Shown here: piece by piece, positions 14,850 through 23,951 of the stretch | Numbering within the stretch: position 1 is the first letter of the stretch | Layout of the letters: each line of letters opens with the position of its first letter | DNA from: Bacteroidales bacterium | Lineage (GTDB): Bacteria; Bacteroidota; Bacteroidia; Bacteroidales; Bacteroidaceae | Assembly: GCA_004557185.1 (NCBI GenBank) | Contig: SFEP01000026.1 | Location: 1-29,151, forward strand | DNA length: 29,151 nucleotides | Reading direction: 5' to 3' | The notes under the pieces: model-generated | The model's input: the letters and a program-made list of their open reading frames with translations, nothing else | Database searches by the model: none | Told to the model about the DNA's origin: nothing | Made by a program: the position numbers and the translations under genes

Positions 14850-16154
14850 TCACGACAAGCCGAAGGCGCGGCGAATGTCGGCCACGCGGTCGGTCTTCTC
14901 CCAGGTAAAGAGTTCGACGGTCACTTCCAGGTCGTCCTGCCCCTGACGGCTGAAGCGCTTCGTCACGGTTTGGGGCGTGCGGCCCATGTGTCCGTAGGCA
15001 GCCGTTTCTTCATAAATGGGCTGACGCAGTTTGAGGTCGCGCTCAATGGCGGCGGGGCGCAGGTCGAAGAGTTCGGTAACCTTCTGCGCAATTTCGGCAT
15101 CGCTCATAGCCACGTGGCTGCGGTGGTTGGTGTCTACATACACCGAGATGGGCTCGGCCACGCCGATGGCATAGCTCAGCTGCACCAGCATCTCGTCGGC
15201 CACGCCGGCGGCCACCATGTTTTTGGCAATGTAGCGGGCGGCGTAGGCAGCCGAACGGTCGACCTTCGAGGGGTCCTTGCCCGAGAAAGCGCCGCCGCCG
15301 TGTGCTCCGCGGCCGCCATAGGTGTCCACAATAATCTTGCGGCCCGTGAGCCCCGTGTCGCCGTGCGGCCCGCCGATAACGAACTTACCCGTGGGGTTGA
15401 CGAAATACTTGATGTCGCCCTGCTCAAAGAGGCGGCGCACCTCGGGGGTGTGTACCCTTTCGGCCAGGAGGCGCGGCATGAGCACATGTTCCACGTCGTG
15501 TCGTATCTGGGCCAGCATGCGGGCATCGGCCTCTTCCTGCGAACCGGCCTCGGCGGCCGTGATGAACTCGTCGTGCTGCGTAGACACCACGATGGTGTCG
15601 ATGCGGCAGGCGTGGTGGTTTTCGTCATACTCCACCGTCACCTGGCTCTTGGAGTCGGGGCGCAGGTAGGTCATCTGCTTGCCCTCGCGGCGTATCTCGG
15701 CCAGCACATACATGATGTCGTGGGCCAGAGCAATGGGCAGTGGCATGTAGGTGTCGGTTTCGTTGTTAGCGTAGCCGAACATCATGCCTTGGTCGCCGGC
15801 GCCTTGTGCCATGGGGTCGCTTCCGCCTCGATCCACGCCGCGGTTGATGTCGGCGCTCTGCTCGTGAATGGCGCTGAACACGCCGCAGCTTTCGGCCTCA
15901 AACTTGTAGGCGGCCTCGGTGTAGCCAATGCGGGCAATGGTGCGGCGTGCGGCGCTCTGCAAGTCGATATAGGCTTCCGACTTTACCTCGCCGGCCAGCA
16001 CCACCTGGCCTGTGGTGACGAGTGTTTCGCACGCCACCTTCGACTGTGGGTCGTGGGCCAGAAACTCATCGAGAATGGCATCTGAAATTTGGTCGGCCAC
16101 TTTGTCGGGATGTCCCTCCGAAACCGATTCACTGGTGAAAAGGTAATGTTTCAT
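14850..16154 (-). CDS. metK: S-adenosylmethionine synthetase
   Basis: This 434-aa enzyme makes SAM from methionine and ATP. The start MKHYLFTSESVSEGHPDKV is classical, with the GHPDK loop. GAGDQGMMFGYA and the P-loop-like GGPHGDTGLTGRKIIVDTYG are intact, followed by GGGAFSGKDPSKVDRSAAY. Length is slightly above the ~390 of most bacteria, as is common in Bacteroidetes. I chose ATG 16154. A longer in-frame version would translate the leader, which instead carries a probable SAM-binding RNA and an intrinsic terminator. That arrangement suggests the gene is repressed by its own product. Confidence 0.97.
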   Translation of the reverse strand: MKHYLFTSESVSEGHPDKVADQISDAILDEFLAHDPQSKVACETLVTTGQVVLAGEVKSEAYIDLQSAARRTIARIGYTEAAYKFEAESCGVFSAIHEQSADINRGVDRGGSDPMAQGAGDQGMMFGYANNETDTYMPLPIALAHDIMYVLAEIRREGKQMTYLRPDSKSQVTVEYDENHHACRIDTIVVSTQHDEFITAAEAGSQEEADARMLAQIRHDVEHVLMPRLLAERVHTPEVRRLFEQGDIKYFVNPTGKFVIGGPHGDTGLTGRKIIVDTYGGRGAHGGGAFSGKDPSKVDRSAAYAARYIAKNMVAAGVADEMLVQLSYAIGVAEPISVYVDTNHRSHVAMSDAEIAQKVTELFDLRPAAIERDLKLRQPIYEETAAYGHMGRTPQTVTKRFSRQGQDDLEVTVELFTWEKTDRVADIRRAFGLS

Positions 16155-16184
16155 ACAGTTTTTGTTTTTGAAAAATGTAAGGTT

Positions 16185-16219
16185 AAAAAAAACACCTGCT
16201 TTCGCAAAGCGGAAACAGG
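16185..16219 (-). terminator. Intrinsic terminator in the metK leader
   Basis: On the minus strand CCTGTTTCCGC pairs with GCGAAAGCAGG across a 3-base TTT loop, with one C-A mismatch and one wobble, followed by TG and eight Ts (16192-16185). It ends ~30 bases before the metK start and ~60 bases after the SAM-binding motif, the position expected for transcription attenuation. A second hairpin (TTGCCCA/TGGGCAA, 16246-16262) lies between them and could take part in the switch. Confidence 0.75.
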
Positions 16220-16276
16220 CGGAGGGTTGCGGATTGCAGGTTTCATTGCCCAGGCTGGGCAAGCGTGCCCCTTGGC

Positions 16277-16328
16277 CTGTGTTTTAGCATTGTTTTTGAG
16301 AGGTTGCAAGCAGCCAAATCCGTCCTCT
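16277..16328 (-). promoter_or_regulatory. SAM-II-like riboswitch aptamer ahead of metK
   Basis: On the minus strand AGAGG (from 16328) pairs with CCTCT around a loop containing GGATTTGGCTGCTTGCAA. An A-rich linker and AATGCTAAAACACAGG follow. This matches the layout of the compact SAM-II pseudoknot: a short P1, GATTT in loop 1, TTGCAA just before the P1 3' strand, and GCTAAA after an A-rich loop. The position (directly after the promoter, ahead of metK and a terminator) supports the call. SAM-V shares much of this core and is the alternative. I did not model the pseudoknot. Confidence 0.7.
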
Positions 16329-16343
16329 TTTCTGTTATCGCTG

Positions 16344-16351
16344 CAAAGGTA
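16344..16351 (-). promoter_or_regulatory. -7 box of the metK riboswitch transcript
   Basis: CAAAGGTA on the plus strand reads TACCTTTG on the minus strand. The transcript should start near 16337, about nine bases before the first aptamer stem. No clear -33 box. Confidence 0.55.
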
Positions 16352-16446
16352 CGCATTCTTGCCGTTTCTCGGCCAGCTTTCGCCTTGTTTTTGCCTAACC
16401 TCCCTACAATTATATACATCGAAGCGGGCTTACCGCGGAAAAATCG

Positions 16447-16454
16447 TAATTTTG
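16447..16454 (+). promoter_or_regulatory. -7 box ahead of the acetyltransferase-parE operon
   Basis: TAATTTTG is an exact TAnnTTTG match, ~100 bases before the start at 16556 and divergent from the metK promoter. No -33 TTTG is seen. Confidence 0.45.
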
Positions 16455-16464
16455 CAGACTAACC

Positions 16465-16543
16465 AAGTGCAGCCGCTCCTTCGTTCCTCACGGGGCTTGG
16501 AGCAGCCGCCGGCCCTCGCTTCAGGGCCTACGGTGCCGCACTT
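16465..16543 (+). other. Structured 5' leader, possible three-way junction
   Basis: AAGTGC (16465-16470) pairs with GCACTT (16538-16543) and encloses two hairpins: GCTCC (16475-16479) with GGAGC (16499-16503), and GGCCCT (16511-16516) with AGGGCC (16523-16528). The structure would begin near the transcript's 5' end and stop ~12 bases before the start codon. I recognise no known RNA family. Confidence 0.4.
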
Positions 16544-16555
16544 AGACGACTTGCT

Positions 16556-17692
16556 ATGGCGATAGAAATACGTAAAGTTACCGACAAGAAAATGCTGAAG
16601 CGCTTCATCCGCTTCAACTACGAGTTTTATAAAGACAACCCCTACTCCGTGCCCGACCTCTACGACGACATGCTGGGCACGCTGTCGAGCAAGCGCAACG
16701 CCGCGTTCGACTTTTGCGAAGCCGACTACTTCCTCGCCCTGCGCGACGGCCAGACGGTGGGCCGCGTGGCCGCCATCATCAACCGCCGCGCCAACGAGAA
16801 GTGGGGCAAACGCATCGTGCGCTTCGGCTGGATTGACTTCATCGACGACATCGAGGTGAGCAGCGCCCTCATCAGCGTCGTCAAGGCCTGGGGCAAGGAG
16901 CGCGGCATGGACACCATCGAGGGGCCGCTCGGCTTCACCGACATGGACGCCGAGGGCATGCTCGTCGAGGGCTTCGACCAGCTCTCCACCATGTCCACCA
17001 TCTACAACTATCCCTACTACCCCGAGCACATGGAGCGCCTCGGCATGCAGAAGTCGGCCGATTGGGTCGAAATGAAAATCTACATCCCCGACACCATACC
17101 CGAACGCCACCTGCGCATCGCCTCCATCGTGCAGCAAAAGCATGGGCTGCGCATACGCCACCTCAAGAGCAAGTGGGAGATAATGAAGAAAGGCGTGGCG
17201 CACCAAATGTTCCGCCTCATCAACCAAGCCTACGCCCCCCTCTTCAACTACAGCGAAATGACCGAGCGGCAGATTGACCAGTACGTCAGGATGTATCTGC
17301 CCGTGCTCGACCTCGACATGGTGAGCGTCGTCGAAAACAGCGAAGGCGAAATGGTGGCCGTAGGCATCAGCATGCCCTCGCTCTCGCAAGCCCTGCAGCG
17401 AGCCAAGGGCAAACTCCTTCCGTGGGGATGGTTCCACCTGCTGCGCTCCCTCTTCTGGAAGCGTCCCAAGGTGCTCGACCTCCTGCTCGTGGCCGTGCGT
17501 CCCGACTACCAGGGCAAGGGAGTCAACGCCCTGCTCTTCACGCAGCTCATCCCCGTCTACCAGCGCCTCGGCTTCGAGTATGCCGAGAGCAACCCCGAGC
17601 TCGAGCTCAACGACAAGGTGCAGAACCAGTGGCAATACTTCCGCACCGAGCAGCACAAGCGCCGCCGCTGCTACCACCAGTCCATCGACTGA
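16556..17692 (+). CDS. GNAT-like N-acetyltransferase family protein
   Basis: This 378-aa protein of a family common in Bacteroidetes has a C-terminal GNAT-like fold. The acetyl-CoA-binding signature is LLVAVRPDYQGKGVNALLF near residue 310-330, with the expected Q/RxxGxG/A pattern in DYQGKGVN. The N-terminal half contains IRFNYEFYKDNPYSVPDLY and a conserved block IEGPLGFTDMDAEGMLVEGF. Substrate is unknown; related proteins are often listed only as 'GTP cyclohydrolase-adjacent' or hypothetical acetyltransferases. It is the first gene of a probable operon with parE, coaD and the protease, 70 bases ahead of parE, and its leader appears structured. Confidence 0.75.
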   Translation: MAIEIRKVTDKKMLKRFIRFNYEFYKDNPYSVPDLYDDMLGTLSSKRNAAFDFCEADYFLALRDGQTVGRVAAIINRRANEKWGKRIVRFGWIDFIDDIEVSSALISVVKAWGKERGMDTIEGPLGFTDMDAEGMLVEGFDQLSTMSTIYNYPYYPEHMERLGMQKSADWVEMKIYIPDTIPERHLRIASIVQQKHGLRIRHLKSKWEIMKKGVAHQMFRLINQAYAPLFNYSEMTERQIDQYVRMYLPVLDLDMVSVVENSEGEMVAVGISMPSLSQALQRAKGKLLPWGWFHLLRSLFWKRPKVLDLLLVAVRPDYQGKGVNALLFTQLIPVYQRLGFEYAESNPELELNDKVQNQWQYFRTEQHKRRRCYHQSID

Positions 17693-17762
17693 CGGCTCCA
17701 CGTCCCCACAGCCTCATCCACACCTCACCCACCCTCTAACCTCACCCACCCACACCAGCGCC

Positions 17763-19814
<2,052 letters not shown>

Positions 19815-19851
19815 CCCCCGCACATTCCTTATATATTTATATGGACGCACC

Positions 19852-20325
19852 ATGACACAAGCATCCTCACCCCAGGCGCCCCGCCGTGTGGCGCTCTTCC
19901 CCGGTTCGTTCGACCCCTTCACCATAGGCCACGACTCCCTCGTGCGCCGAGGCCTCCCCATGTTCGACCACATCGTCATCGGCGTCGGCCTCAACGAGAG
20001 CAAACGCTCCCTGCTGCCGCCCGCCCAGCGCGTGCAGGTCATAGCCAACCTCTATGCCGACGAGCCCCGCGTCAGCGTCGTGGGCTACGACGGCCTCACC
20101 GTCGACTTTGCCCACAGCATCGGCGCACGCTTCATTCTGCGTGGCCTGCGCTCGGTCAAGGACTTTGAATACGAGCGCGACATCGCCGCCATGAACCACC
20201 ACCTCGGCGACATCGAAACCATACTCCTCTTCACCGAACCACAATACGCAGCCATCTCGTCGAGCGTCGTGCGCGAACTCATAGCCTTCGGCAAGGACGT
20301 GAGCGAATTTCTCCCCCACAAGTAG
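19852..20325 (+). CDS. coaD: Phosphopantetheine adenylyltransferase
   Basis: This 157-aa protein catalyses the penultimate step of CoA synthesis, joining 4'-phosphopantetheine and ATP. The nucleotidyltransferase motif is ALFPGSFDPFTIGHDSLV, with the HxGH-type T-I-G-H. The downstream RGLRSVKDFEYERDIAAMN and the ISSSVVRELIAFGKDVSEFL segment are typical. Length is normal. I chose ATG 19852. A tiny upstream frame (ATG 19841, four codons) ends in TGA overlapping this ATG as ATGA. The gene is 37 bases after parE and 63 before the protease, so all three are probably in one operon. Confidence 0.95.
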   Translation: MTQASSPQAPRRVALFPGSFDPFTIGHDSLVRRGLPMFDHIVIGVGLNESKRSLLPPAQRVQVIANLYADEPRVSVVGYDGLTVDFAHSIGARFILRGLRSVKDFEYERDIAAMNHHLGDIETILLFTEPQYAAISSSVVRELIAFGKDVSEFLPHK

Positions 20326-20388
20326 CCGCACGCCCCGCCGCGCCGCTCCTCACCCTCCGTCTGATTTTTCCACCTTCCCACGTTTTTT

Positions 20389-21993
20389 ATGAAGAAAATC
20401 CTACTGTGGCTGTGTGCCTTCGCAGCCCTCACAGCCCACGCACAGCAGCCCGCCGACGACATCGACGTCGACCAGCTGCGCAAGCTCAACATGGCCCAAG
20501 TAGCCATACTCTCACTCTACGTCGACTCCGTCGATCAAGCCAAACTGACCGAAAACGCCATCACAGGCATGCTCGACAAACTCGACCCCCACTCCTCCTA
20601 CACCAACGCCAAGGAAACCAAGCGCCTCACCGAGCCCCTCGAGGGCAACTTCGAGGGCATCGGCGTGCAGTTCAACATGGTCGACGACACCCTCATCGTG
20701 CTCAAGGTCATACCCAAGGGACCCTGCGAAAAGGCAGGCCTGCACGAGGGCGACCGCATCATCCAAGTCAACGGCATCAACATAGCCGGCGTAAAAATGG
20801 AACGCGACAGCATCATGCACCACCTGCGCGGACCCAAAGGCTCCCTGGCCGACCTCCGCGTGGTGCGCCGCGGCGTCAACGAGCCCCTGCGCTTCAAAGT
20901 CACGCGCGACAAAATTCCCGTCTACACCCTCGACGCCTCCTACATGATAGCCCCAGGCATAGGCTACATGCACCTCGAAAGCTTCGGCCAAACCTCAGGC
21001 GACGAATGCAAGGAACACCTGGCCAAACTGCAAGAGCAGGGCATGACCGACCTCATACTCGACCTCACCGACAACGGCGGCGGCTACCTCATGGCCGCGC
21101 AGGACGTAGCCTCACTTTTCCTCCCCTTCTACTCCGACATCGTCAGCACCAAAGGCCGCCGACAGGACGTGAGCCACATGCGCGTGCGCCACGCCGGCCC
21201 CATGGCCAGCCAAGGCCGCATCGTAGTGCTCGTCAACGAATACTCAGCCTCAGCAGCCGAAATCGTGGCAGGCGCCCTGCAGGACAACGACCGCGCAGCC
21301 ATCATAGGCCGCCGCTCCTTCGGCAAGGGACTTGTGCAGCGCCCCATCGACCTCCCCGACGGCAGCATGATGCGCCTCACCGTAGCCCACTACTACACCC
21401 CCTCGGGCCGCTGCATACAAAAGCCCTACGAAAAGGGTAAGAAAGACGAGTACGACAAAGACCTCCTCACACGCTTCAACCACGGCGAACTCTGCTCCAT
21501 CGACAGCGTACACCTCGACAGCACGCAGGTCTACCACACCCTGCAGCTGGGTCGCACCGTCTACGGCGGCGGAGGCATCATGCCCGACATCTTCGTGCCC
21601 CTCGACACCACCCGCGTCACCCCCTACCTGGCCGCCATACGTCGCCACAACATCATCAACGACCTCTGCCTGCGCTACACCGACGCCAACCGCAAGCAGC
21701 TACACCGCCGCTACGCCAACTTCGAAGCCTTCGAAGCCGACTACACCGTGCCCGACGAACTCGTGGCCAACGTCATCAAGCAAGCAGCCGACAAGAAAGT
21801 GACACCCAAGGACGATGCCGAGCGAGCAGCCACCGAGCCCATGCTCCGCTTCCTGCTCAAGTCGCTCATCATCTACAACCTGTGGGACCGCAGCGAGTAC
21901 CTCCAGTTCATCAACCGCGAAAACGACATAGTGAAGCGCGCCCTGCACTACCTCCAAACCAACGAGAACGTGCTCACCCCGCCCACACACTGA
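20389..21993 (+). CDS. S41 family C-terminal processing protease
   Basis: This 534-aa exported protease has a signal peptide (MKKILLWLCAFAALTAHAQ, cleavage near 19). A PDZ domain follows at about 85-170 (GVQFNMVDDTLIVLKVIP, CEKAGLHEGDRIIQVNG). The catalytic domain has the expected Ser in YSASAAEIVAGAL (Ser288) and Lys in RRSFGKGLVQ (Lys313), the same 25-residue spacing as in the plant CtpA (D1 protease). DLTDNGGGYLMAA matches the 'DLR.N.GG' motif. A helical C-terminal extension (~440-534) completes it. Such periplasmic enzymes trim or degrade proteins. It is the last gene of the operon; a long stem-loop and then the third composite repeat follow. Confidence 0.93.
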   Translation: MKKILLWLCAFAALTAHAQQPADDIDVDQLRKLNMAQVAILSLYVDSVDQAKLTENAITGMLDKLDPHSSYTNAKETKRLTEPLEGNFEGIGVQFNMVDDTLIVLKVIPKGPCEKAGLHEGDRIIQVNGINIAGVKMERDSIMHHLRGPKGSLADLRVVRRGVNEPLRFKVTRDKIPVYTLDASYMIAPGIGYMHLESFGQTSGDECKEHLAKLQEQGMTDLILDLTDNGGGYLMAAQDVASLFLPFYSDIVSTKGRRQDVSHMRVRHAGPMASQGRIVVLVNEYSASAAEIVAGALQDNDRAAIIGRRSFGKGLVQRPIDLPDGSMMRLTVAHYYTPSGRCIQKPYEKGKKDEYDKDLLTRFNHGELCSIDSVHLDSTQVYHTLQLGRTVYGGGGIMPDIFVPLDTTRVTPYLAAIRRHNIINDLCLRYTDANRKQLHRRYANFEAFEADYTVPDELVANVIKQAADKKVTPKDDAERAATEPMLRFLLKSLIIYNLWDRSEYLQFINRENDIVKRALHYLQTNENVLTPPTH

Positions 21994-22029
21994 CGCGCCC
22001 CACTGCCCCACACCCCATCACCCACATCA

Positions 22030-22067
22030 ACGAACGCTCACGAAGCCCCCGCCTCGTGAGCGTTCGT
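22030..22067 (+). terminator. Perfect 14-bp stem-loop after the S41 protease gene
   Basis: ACGAACGCTCACGA (22030-22043) pairs perfectly with TCGTGAGCGTTCGT (22054-22067) over a 10-base loop, 37 bases past the stop. No T-run follows. Confidence 0.6.
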
Positions 22068-22205
22068 ACGCTACAACCACCCCGCCACGCCCCCCGACAC
22101 AGAAGCCTTGCCAATAAACCCGCACCGCATGAAGCCCCCCCACGACGTCAAGTTCGTTCTTCACAGCATCGGACTCCGGCGGACTCCGGCGGGACAGGAA
22201 AAACG

Positions 22206-22437
22206 AGATGCTACGTAAAAAATATCACGTCGTACGTAAAAAAACTCACGTCGTACGTAAACTTTTTTACGTAGCATCTATTTTCAGCGGGGCGGCGGGC
22301 CGTAAAAGCGGGGTGCGGGCCGGGAAAAAAAGGATGCCGTGGAAGAAAGTTCCCACGGCGGGGTAAGTTTCTTCCACGGCGGGGTAAGTTTCTTCCACGG
22401 CGGGGTAGGTTTTTCCCACGGCGGCCCGCTTGAGCGG
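22206..22437 (-). repeat. Composite 21-bp-unit repeat, copy 3 (inverted orientation)
   Basis: The 74-bp module is at 22206-22279 with perfect 17-bp inverted ends (22206-22222 and 22263-22279), differing from copies 1 and 2 only inside. The other module is a longer array of 21-bp CCACGGCGGGGTA-type units at 22353-22373, 22374-22394 and 22395-22415, flanked by an inverted unit that closes as a GCCGTGG/CCACGGC hairpin (22335-22359). A GC-rich spacer lies between. The whole element is inverted relative to copies 1 and 2, so here the array faces the minus-strand gene. It lies between the convergent S41 protease and GltD-like genes. Confidence 0.92.
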
Positions 22438-22509
22438 GATGGTAAAACATGTGCGCGCCATGCACCTTTCGGCGCTGCGGCCCTATGCTGCGGACCGGAC
22501 CTCCCAGCC

Positions 22510-23853
22510 CTATTCGCCGCAGGCTTCGAGGAGCTTGATGGCGTCGACGTATTGCGCAATGCCTACGGCTACGTCCTTGGCGGCCTTCATGGCCAACACC
22601 ACGGTTTGGGGTCGGTGCACCACGTCGCCGCCGGCAAAGACGCCGCGACGGGTGGTCATGCCGTAGGGGCGCTCGCCCACTTTGACGTAGCCTTTTTCGT
22701 CGACTTCGATGCCTGTGGTGGTGCTCACGATGCGCGAGGCGGGACGGGAGCCTATGGCCAGGAAAACGCGGTCGAAGGGTACGGTGCGCTCGCCCTCGGG
22801 GGTGGCAAGGCGGATGGCGCAGACACGGCCGCGCTCGTTGCCGATGAACGCTTGCGACTCGCTCTGCCACATGAAGTGTACGCCCTCCTTCACGGCTTCG
22901 TCGTATTCGCTCTGTATGGCGGTCATTTCGGCCTGCGTGCGGCGGTAGATGACGGTGACGTCGGCGCCGAGGCGGCGGGCGGTGCGGGCGGCGTCCATGG
23001 CCACGTTGCCGCCGCCGATGACGGCTACGTGTTCACCGTCGCGCAGGGGCACCATTTCGCGGGGCAGGGCGCCCTCAATCCAGGCGTTCACGTTGTGCAG
23101 AAAGTCGGTGCTCTGCGTGACGCGCTTCAGGGTGGCGCCGGGCAGCTTGAGCTGGCGGGGCAGGGCGGTGCCTGTGCCCATGAAGATGGCGTCGAAGCCG
23201 TCGGCAAAGAGGGAGTCGACGGTTACGCCGCTCTCGGGCGAGCCCACGAGGCAGTTGTGCACAAAGCGTACGCCGAGCTGCTCGATGCGCTCAATTTCCT
23301 TGCGCACCACGGCCTTGGGCAAGCGGTATTCGGGTATGCCATACATGAGTACGCCGCCGGCCTCTTCCTGCCCTTCGAAGATGACGACGTTGAAGCCCTG
23401 GCGTGCCAGGTCGCCGGCCACGGTGAGCCCCGCCGGGCCGCTGCCGATGACGGCCACGCGGCCACGGTCCTTCGAGGGGATGCGTTCGTGCGTGAGGTGC
23501 ATGTCGGCGTCGAACTGGGCGAGGAAACTCTCCAACTTGCCCACGCGCACGGGTTTGCCCTTTTTACCCAGCACGCAGTGGCCCTCGCACTGGTTTTCGT
23601 GGGGGCAGACGCGGCCGCAGATGGCGGGCAGGTTGGTGCGCTCGTTGAGCACGCTGAGAGCCTGCCCCATGTTGCCCATCGAGAGCTGGTGAATGAAGTC
23701 GGGTATGTTGTTCTCGATGGGGCAGCCCTTGCGGCACTGGGGCACGCGGCAGTTGAGGCAGCGCTTGGCCTCGTCGATGGCTTCGCGCAGGGTGTACATT
23801 TTGTTCACCTCCTCGAAGCGCGGGTTTTCCTCATACTGAGTGGTATCGTTCAT
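22510..23853 (-). CDS. gltD: GltD-like FAD/NAD(P) and Fe-S oxidoreductase (glutamate synthase small-subunit family)
   Basis: This 447-aa flavoprotein of the GltD family passes electrons from NAD(P)H through FAD and Fe-S clusters. The N-terminal domain has two Cys groups, CLNCRVPQCRKGC (32, 35, 40, 44) and CGRVCPHENQCEGHC (79, 83, 89, 93). The FAD site is VIGSGPAGLTVAG from ~136, and the NAD(P) site is VIGGGNVAMDAARTARRLGA. FAGGDVVHRPQTVVLAM is the second FAD motif. No gltB lies beside it, so it could be a stand-alone NADPH glutamate synthase-like enzyme or the large subunit of an NfnAB-type transhydrogenase rather than a true glutamate synthase subunit. ATG 23853 (MNDTTQYEEN) is the likely start. 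Confidence 0.85.
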   Translation of the reverse strand: MNDTTQYEENPRFEEVNKMYTLREAIDEAKRCLNCRVPQCRKGCPIENNIPDFIHQLSMGNMGQALSVLNERTNLPAICGRVCPHENQCEGHCVLGKKGKPVRVGKLESFLAQFDADMHLTHERIPSKDRGRVAVIGSGPAGLTVAGDLARQGFNVVIFEGQEEAGGVLMYGIPEYRLPKAVVRKEIERIEQLGVRFVHNCLVGSPESGVTVDSLFADGFDAIFMGTGTALPRQLKLPGATLKRVTQSTDFLHNVNAWIEGALPREMVPLRDGEHVAVIGGGNVAMDAARTARRLGADVTVIYRRTQAEMTAIQSEYDEAVKEGVHFMWQSESQAFIGNERGRVCAIRLATPEGERTVPFDRVFLAIGSRPASRIVSTTTGIEVDEKGYVKVGERPYGMTTRRGVFAGGDVVHRPQTVVLAMKAAKDVAVGIAQYVDAIKLLEACGE

Positions 23854-23951
23854 GCGGTGGGAAATGTAGGGGTAAGCAATGTGGGGATGGATGAGTGTGG
23901 CAGAGAGGCGGGGCATGGAGCGGCCTATGCGCGGGCTGTGCTTGTGTGGGC

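Noticed and set aside
16155..16262. N-terminal extension of metK through its leader (likewise greA from 26896, rnpA from 12153, parE from 17580, DUF4271 from 14191)
   Set aside because: The added residues match nothing in these families and would translate riboswitch, terminator or ordinary intergenic sequence; the conserved starts are internal.
22353..22415. 21-bp direct repeats considered as a CRISPR array
   Set aside because: The units are contiguous with no variable spacers, and no cas genes are present.
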